Source of the DNA: Siderastrea siderea
Taxonomy: Eukaryota > Cnidaria > Anthozoa > Scleractinia > Rhizangiidae
Direction: 5' to 3'
Length of the DNA: 64,000 bases
Assembly (NCBI GenBank): GCA_964030785.1
Contig: OZ034969.1
Coordinates: 44,739,201-44,803,200 of the forward strand
Of this stretch, positions 58,587 to 64,000 are shown piece after piece (the first letter of the stretch is position 1; every line of letters begins with the position of its first letter). A program made the position numbers and the translations under genes. Below the pieces are notes generated by a model that was given only the letters and a program-made list of their open reading frames with translations, did not search any database and was not told the origin of the DNA.

Positions 58587-61500
58587 CTTGCCGGAATCTA
58601 AGTGGGTCTAGTGAACATCAATAAATAAAAGACAAATAAACAAATTGAAAAATAAATGAAACCTGGACCTAAAAGTATTGTCCTTTCTTCTTCTTGTCGA
58701 CATCGTTCGTGGGTTAAGACATAATGAGCAACACTAACCATGCTAACCGGTGTAGTCACGAACGACTCAGAGTAGCGAAGCAGGAGATTTTTCCTTCGAG
58801 CGCCTTGGAAAAAACTACACGCGGACAACAGTGTCCTTGAAAGCCAAAGCCCCAAACCCAAAGGAAAAAATCAACGTTTATTGTCCTTTCTTCACAGTAT
58901 ATAGTGCTGCTACGCAGTGAAAGAGAGCCGTAAGATATTTGTAGCCGAGTACTCGGAAAGAAAAATTCATCTGTTCACGTAAATGAGTAAAACTGTTGGT
59001 CCAGTGGTTTTACTTGTTAACTGCAATATTCAGCAATGAAAAGCTCAGGATAATTACTTATTTTCCAACCTTGATACAGTTTATTTTTAAGTGCTGGTTG
59101 GGGCACTACAGTGCCCGAAATTTAATTCGTCCAAATTTTGCCCGAAAACAGTACATGCTAGTCCGGAAATTATCCGTCCTCAATTACACCCGTCCGAAAT
59201 CTTAAGAGATGAATGTGCTACACGTTTGCGTTCGTCTCTTCAGTTTATTGGTCCCTGTCTTTTTGTCCCTACCTTCAACTCTTGCTCTTTGTACAACAGG
59301 CGTTGTCTCTGTGGAGGAGGGCCAAGTCTGTGTTCAACAAAGCTCTTCAGAGCTTGAATCATCATGAATGGCTGGTACAGCACCACAGTGCTGTCGCCGC
59401 CCAACATCACGACGGATATCGTCTTGTCACTGGCTTCTGAAGCAGACGACTCGACACTTTCAGCGGTAGAACTCGCGGTGAATTTTGGAAACAGATTCTC
59501 AAGTGTTTCCAAGTATTGAAGGTAGCGCGGGTCAGTGGTGTTCACCGCTTCAGGACACTGAGAACACTTATGGAACTGCTGAACGTGTTTTGTTAGGCAC
59601 TGAAAAAAAGGAAACAAGAATTACACATTGTTATATCACCAGACTGGCTCCCCCTTTCAGAGCGGTTCTGTAATCTTGTTGGTTAGCGAGCCTGGAAAGA
59701 ATGATGGAGCGAGCCTGTGTTTTCGCCCTCTTGGGTTGTATTCAAAGGCAAGAATCTAAGCCCGCATTACCTCTCCCTACGCAGGTGGGATTTCAGTCAA
59801 TCTACGTCACGCGGGACCACTGTTTGCAAGATTAGAAAGGAACTTAGAATTCTTCTTTACCATATTCGTGTTCTTCTGTAAGAATACGAGAATTTAAAAC
59901 GGATATCTTGACAATTTCGCGAGATACGGACAGCATTGTTGCAATCGCAAAGGGATGCTTTATAAACTTCACAATGACGGAATTTTGCAATTTTCAAAGT
60001 TTTTTTTTTCATGATGAGCGCCACTGAGCTGATTACCGAAAGTACGAATCCTTTTGTATTAGAGAAGACGGACCTTTTGTCAACCACGAGGCCTATGCGC
60101 TCACTTAACCTTATATTAAGTTGGAGTTTCGCACGACAAAAGTCGGACCGTGCACAGCTCTTTCGTACCAAACGACACCGTGTGTATGACGTTGATTCAA
60201 ACTACGTGCTTAAGTTGTGCCGCATAATTTATCACTGAAAAGATTTGATTGTTCATTTGGATTTTTCGCGATCTGAACACTGTGATCTGATTTTGCAGTA
60301 GGTAAAACTATGGTGCACTCGCCATTGCTTCTAGCAGTCGGTACAAACCAAACAAACCTCTTCCTAGTCCGAGTCTACACTAATGTGATGTCCTTTTAAA
60401 ACATACTTTGCAATGCTTTTCCCCTATATCGTCTGAACTGAAACGAATGAAAACACTGACGAAAACAAAGGCTTTCGAGAACGGTTTTAAAAGTTGTGCC
60501 TTCAGAAAACACATTGTTTTAATGTGAATGGGTAAATAGGTGTTGTTTTGAAAACACAATATTTAGGGCCGCACGGGTGAAACGGATACTCCAGAAAACG
60601 CCGACGCCATTTTCTATCGTTTTAGGACTTTTAGTGTGAACAATAGGCCGAAAACGCATGATATGTATAAGATAAAAAATAAGGTACAGTGGAACCCCGC
60701 TCTAGGGACACTCGCTTAATACGGACACCCGTATATAACGGACAGTTTCGTTTGTCCCCACGAAAAGCTCATATAGTTTCTCTAAAATTAACTCGCTTAA
60801 CTAAACTATCTAAAATCGTTTATCATGACAAATCTTACTCGTTTGAGACTGATTTTGGTTGAGTTATCAGGTTTAATGGGAAAAAACACATTTGAAACAA
60901 CAGTGTGTCAAAAATAAGTTTTTCATCAATGTGAACCCCTAAGCAAATACGCGAACCGACTCGTGACACTTTATTATTATCTATAGGAATCTATAGGAAT
61001 ATCATAAGTTTTATTGTTCATATTATAGGCTGATCTTAAGCTTGGTTCAGGAGGGATGGAATTGCAACTTATTAACCTTAAGCCAATCACAAAGAATTAC
61101 GTGGGAGAAGCTATAATCAAGGTGGCGTCAAAAGATTTCGAGCGCCCAAGTTCACTTTTCGGCCCGTGCTGAAATTTTTTTAACTACTTTATTAGTTTTT
61201 CAGCCCGTTTGGCAAGGCTCGAAGGTACAGCCCAGTAAGGTTTAAACCAGGCTGGAACTTTTTCGCGAACAGAGCCGGGCTGAGATCAGCCCAAGACTCC
61301 GCACATGAAACGATTCGACGTTTGAAAAAGGCCTTACTTTTATAAGGATATTTAACAGTTAGTACATTCCAAACCAGTGGATAACGTTTTTCGCTCGCTC
61401 TCATTGGCTACTCAAACTCGTGATATTATCTGCTATGCACCTCCACTTCGGTGAATAATTGTTAATTATATTCACCGAAATGGAGGTGAATAGTGGTGGC

Positions 61501-61682
61501 CAATCAGAGCGAACGAAAAACACCATCCATTGGCTTGGCATAAACTAAGAAAAAAAAACTATTCAAAGAGTCATAGCACTTACCCTTAGACAATGCAGAG
61601 GTGCATGTTCGCATTTGTGAGTAATGGCATCGGAGGGAAACTCTCTACGAAGCTTTCTAGTCTGGCACAGTTCACAGTACAT
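57999..61682 (-). CDS. RING-like + ubiquitin-like + TerD protein (three exons)
   Basis: Exons on the minus strand are 61682-61584, 59599-59273 and 58586-57999, all phase 0, giving about 337 residues from an ATG at 61682. Residues 1-47 form a RING-like zinc domain (CELC ... CEH ... CLRC ... CSQC). Residues of about 84-170 form a ubiquitin-like fold spanning the second intron (SVVMLGGDSTVVLY ... PPPQRQRLLYKEQELK, then TLQDYDVKPFSTLHL). The remainder is TerD-like (DYLDASVLIF, THSGDVMDD, INVKLKSLPPAVDKLFFTLS, NGAWKVC). Known roles: RING domains recruit E2 enzymes, and TerD proteins bind calcium and act in chemical-stress and phage-resistance systems in bacteria. An animal stress- or defence-linked ubiquitin ligase is my inference. 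An upstream non-coding or coding exon is possible. Confidence 0.8.
59273..59599 (-). CDS. RING-Ubl-TerD gene, exon 2
   Basis: The acceptor is CTTTTTTTCAG and the donor AAG|GTAGGG, 109 codons. It begins CLTKHVQQFHKCSQCPEAVN, supplying the last RING Cys pair. A Ser-rich linker (ASSTAESVESSASEAS) follows, then the N-terminal two-thirds of the ubiquitin-like domain. Confidence 0.75.
60685..60765 (+). mobile_element. pogo/Tc1-type MITE end
   Basis: TACAGTGGAACCCCGCTCTA followed by ACACTCGCTTAATACGGACA and CCCGTATATAACGGACAG is a familiar invertebrate terminal motif. The opposite end was not located. Confidence 0.5.
61380..61545. repeat. Palindromic MITE-like repeat
   Basis: TTCGCTCGCTCTCATTGGCT is mirrored by GGCCAATCAGAGCGAACGAA around a central pair CACCTCCACTTCGGTGAATA / TATTCACCGAAATGGAGGTG. 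A degraded relative is at 44930-45150. Confidence 0.75.
61584..61682 (-). CDS. RING-Ubl-TerD gene, exon 1 (RING first half)
   Basis: 33 codons, MYCELCQTRKLRREF ... THKCEHAPLHCLR, then AGG|GTAAGT. The frame is open further upstream, across TTATTATTA repeats, to a weak acceptor, so a preceding exon cannot be excluded. The MYC start makes sense because the first Cys pair follows immediately. Confidence 0.7.
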
Positions 61683-61745
61683 GTTTGTAGATAGTGGACC
61701 TTCATCAGTAATAATAATAATAATAAAAAAAACAAAGCACAACAC

Positions 61746-63902
61746 AAAGTTGTAAGGTATATGTACGGTTCAATGTGTTTACATACTTGTCAGGGGTATT
61801 TACTGGTGCCTTTAACTGACTCGTGTTAAAAATACCCGACCGTGCACTGTGACTTTTAAGGACCGGCAGAAGCCGTAAAAATGTAAGCGGCTAGCAGCCC
61901 GGAACTCAGGAGTGCTTAGACCAAGAAAAACGACACTATGTACTTATAACGTTTTTCGTCCACCAGTGAATTCTCCGACTTCCTCTCTCTCTTATTGTTA
62001 TACCCTGTCTCTTGTATACAACAATGTGGGCGGATTTAAACGCATGTTTTGAAAACACATTTTTGTGTGGGCTGGTGAAAATAGAGACTATTAAAGCGCT
62101 GATGCTGGTTTGGATGGTTAGACCCCATCCTCACTAATGCGTTTCAATCGTTCCTTTTTCATTTGCCGAAAAGGAAGCAGAATATTTTTCGTCAACAAAA
62201 TCCTTTCGTGTCGTTCTCATCTGTCACGTTTTCTTTTGAAAATGGACATCTTTTCGTGCGTTTTCGCTTATTGTCCTCAATAAATTACAATCGAAAACGG
62301 CGTCAGCGTTTTCCACTCTGCTTTTCGACCCGTCTTATGCACTTGTCATCGGCTTCCCTGAGGGGGGGGGGGGGTGTTTTCGCCCCATTGATGAACAGTT
62401 GTGGAGGAGAACGAGAAGGTGTGTGTTAAAATCCATCGGGTATTTTTTCTGTGGATGAAATAGACCATCCATCAAATATTTCTATAAGCAGAACAGTAGA
62501 ACAGCTTACGAAGTATTCAGGTGAGAAAAAAAAAGCTGTTCAAAGACCTTACAGGAGGCGCATAAGTATAGGTCTAATATTTGGTGAAGTAAAGTGCGTT
62601 GTGTTTACAGGCATGCAGCACATGAGCCTCGATTATAGTATGTTCTTTATTACCAGTTGTCTATACATCTACAGTTGCCGTAGGAGAGGATTAGAAAAGC
62701 TTGTGGACTATTTGGGACAAAAAAAGAAGGGTTGAAGTTTTCATCAGAATGTTTATTGTCTCAATCGTTGGCTATCTGTTAAAGTACGGCTTGTTAGTTG
62801 TTTGGCTTCCCCGTAAACTACTGGAGTTTGCTAGGAAAAAAAACCCCACCGGTGAGGAAATACAAGAACTTTGAAATGGACAATTAGCAAAGTCCCGATT
62901 TCAGCCCGGGGTCCCCCCACCTCGTGGAAGCCGATGACAAGTGCATTACACACACCAATACGTTTTAAACTGATTGGTTTTCGCCCGTCCACACTGGAAA
63001 CGATGCCTTTTCAAAAGACTTCACCTTCGAAATTGTTTCAGTGCTAGGCTTGTTCACATTCTGCCCAAAAGTGCTAGTCAGCCCGAAGACTCTAACGTCT
63101 AAATGGCCTATCAGGCTGCTGCGAAAATGGTGCCAAAAGAGCTGTTCTGCTCGATTCCGCTAAAACTGAAAAAATCCGACCCAAAATGCGAGTAACTCAG
63201 TTTTTGTCACAGTCTTATTTCATTTCATTGTTTTTTTAATTGTTTTGTTTCTTTTTTCTATTTTTGTGGGGTGTTCACCCACTCATTCTTTCCGGATCCC
63301 GCATGTTTTAAATAGAGATTTCCGCAAATTATAACACGAGACTGAAGATTATGTGCCAAAAACACTGGCATCAAGAAAATGGGGGCGCTGGACAACCATA
63401 AATTTCGCTTAAAAATTAGTGTGGACAAATGAAAATGAAACGAAAACGCTTTTGTGGAGTGGAACAGGGGCTGGAAAAATTGTTCCTCTTTCGGCCAGCA
63501 CCCACCGAGCTAGTACTGGGGAGGGTGGGGAAGGACGGGAGTTTATGCCCAACTCCCGTAGTCATTCCCGCTTCCCACGCAGTCAGTTGCGCTCGCAACA
63601 GTTGTTTTACTTGTTTATGATGAATTTTCTTTCGTTTTGGATGCTTCCCCCAGTTCAAACCTTGCATATGTAAGAAAGTCTAATTGTGGTACTCTTATTC
63701 AATTAATAGTGGTATTCCATCCGGTTTAATATGTCAAGTTAAAAGTCCACTATGCGACTTACATTGGAATCGCAGGTCAGTAAAGAAATACCCAAGAATA
63801 CAAACAAGGAAAGAATATTTAGCAATTATCCTGCGACACAAATAACACTAAATGGTGGACGCTGCTGTAAAAGTAGAAGCGATAGCTAACCTCAAGACGT
63901 AC
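61746..63902. other. Repeat-rich spacer with imperfect inverted repeat
   Basis: GCACTTGTCATCGGCTTCC at 62340-62358 is mirrored by GGAAGCCGATGACAAGTGC at 62926-62944, next to a G run and a C run. GAAAACG-type motifs recur at 60390-60660, 62100-62330 and 63420-63450. It is probably one or more decayed DNA transposons. No gene is supported. Confidence 0.4.
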
Positions 63903-64000
63903 CTGTGTCAGAGATTTGCAAGTGTTCCACGATTCAAGCGTGAAACTGTTGACGATTCCAAGGTGAGAAGGCGCTTCCGTCCGCGTAATAACAGTTTTAA
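63903..64000 (-). CDS. Possible coding exon cut by the window edge
   Basis: On the minus strand the frame is open from the window edge (KTVITRTEAPSHLGIVNSFT, then LESWNTCKSLTQ) to a good donor CAG|GTACGT at 63902. Composition is protein-like with no domain. It could be an upstream exon of the RING-Ubl-TerD gene, but the phases do not match the only weak acceptor before 61682. Confidence 0.3.

Larger units (their letters stand above)
59600..61583 (-). other. Intron of the RING-Ubl-TerD gene
   Basis: 2.0-kb intron with GTAAGT and TTTTTTTCAG ends. It contains a CAGTGGAACCCCGCTCTAGG segment at 60687, the end motif of a pogo/Tc1-type MITE widespread in invertebrates, and a MITE-like repeat at 61380-61545. 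Confidence 0.6.

Noticed and set aside
62163..62735. Two plus-strand frames of about 90 codons
   Set aside because: They lie in repeat-derived sequence with a G run and have no domain.

Overview
This is a eukaryotic, animal nuclear window. AT-rich spacers, GT-AG introns, dense families of short inverted-repeat transposons and tRNA-derived SINEs, and the protein sequences all point to a cnidarian, most probably a stony coral. The assignment rests on pattern recognition without a database search.

Layout. Positions 1-12.5 kb hold no secure gene. They hold a 4.6-kb fold-back element with arms of about 1.35-1.47 kb (619-5238), a tRNA-derived SINE and a CCAAT-rich MITE. An RNF213-like gene runs on the plus strand from at least 12584 to 38567: an N-terminal exon (12584-14316), a 12.1-kb intron, a giant 11.9-kb exon (26412-38334) and a probable short last exon. 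Its 5' exons are not identified. The big intron carries an (ATTTC)27(ATTTT)7 repeat, a fold-back element with an OTU-protease-like reading frame behind a 2A-like motif, a LINE relic, a TA-flanked MITE, and two abutting elements that share one TTAA.

Positions 38.6-49 kb are repeat-rich: several MITEs (one with a 9-bp target duplication) and a decayed Crypton-type tyrosine recombinase (about 43390-44530, minus). A four-exon minus-strand gene (49116-53341) encodes an N-terminal Cys cluster and a DDE/RNase H-like transposase core, broken by one extra base in an A5 run. A 5'-truncated LINE lies at 55661-57115 (minus). A second intact host gene (57999-61682, minus, three exons) encodes an unusual RING-like + ubiquitin-like + TerD protein. 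The right end is diffuse repeat, with a possible exon of another minus-strand gene at the edge.

Function. The two intact cellular genes are both ubiquitin-linked. The RNF213-like AAA+ giant keeps its motor and E3-shell regions, but I see no RING, and its RZ-type zinc finger is divergent. The TerD protein joins a stress-response fold better known in bacteria to ubiquitin machinery. Both fit intracellular defence or stress response. Physical linkage of the two is not evidence of shared function.
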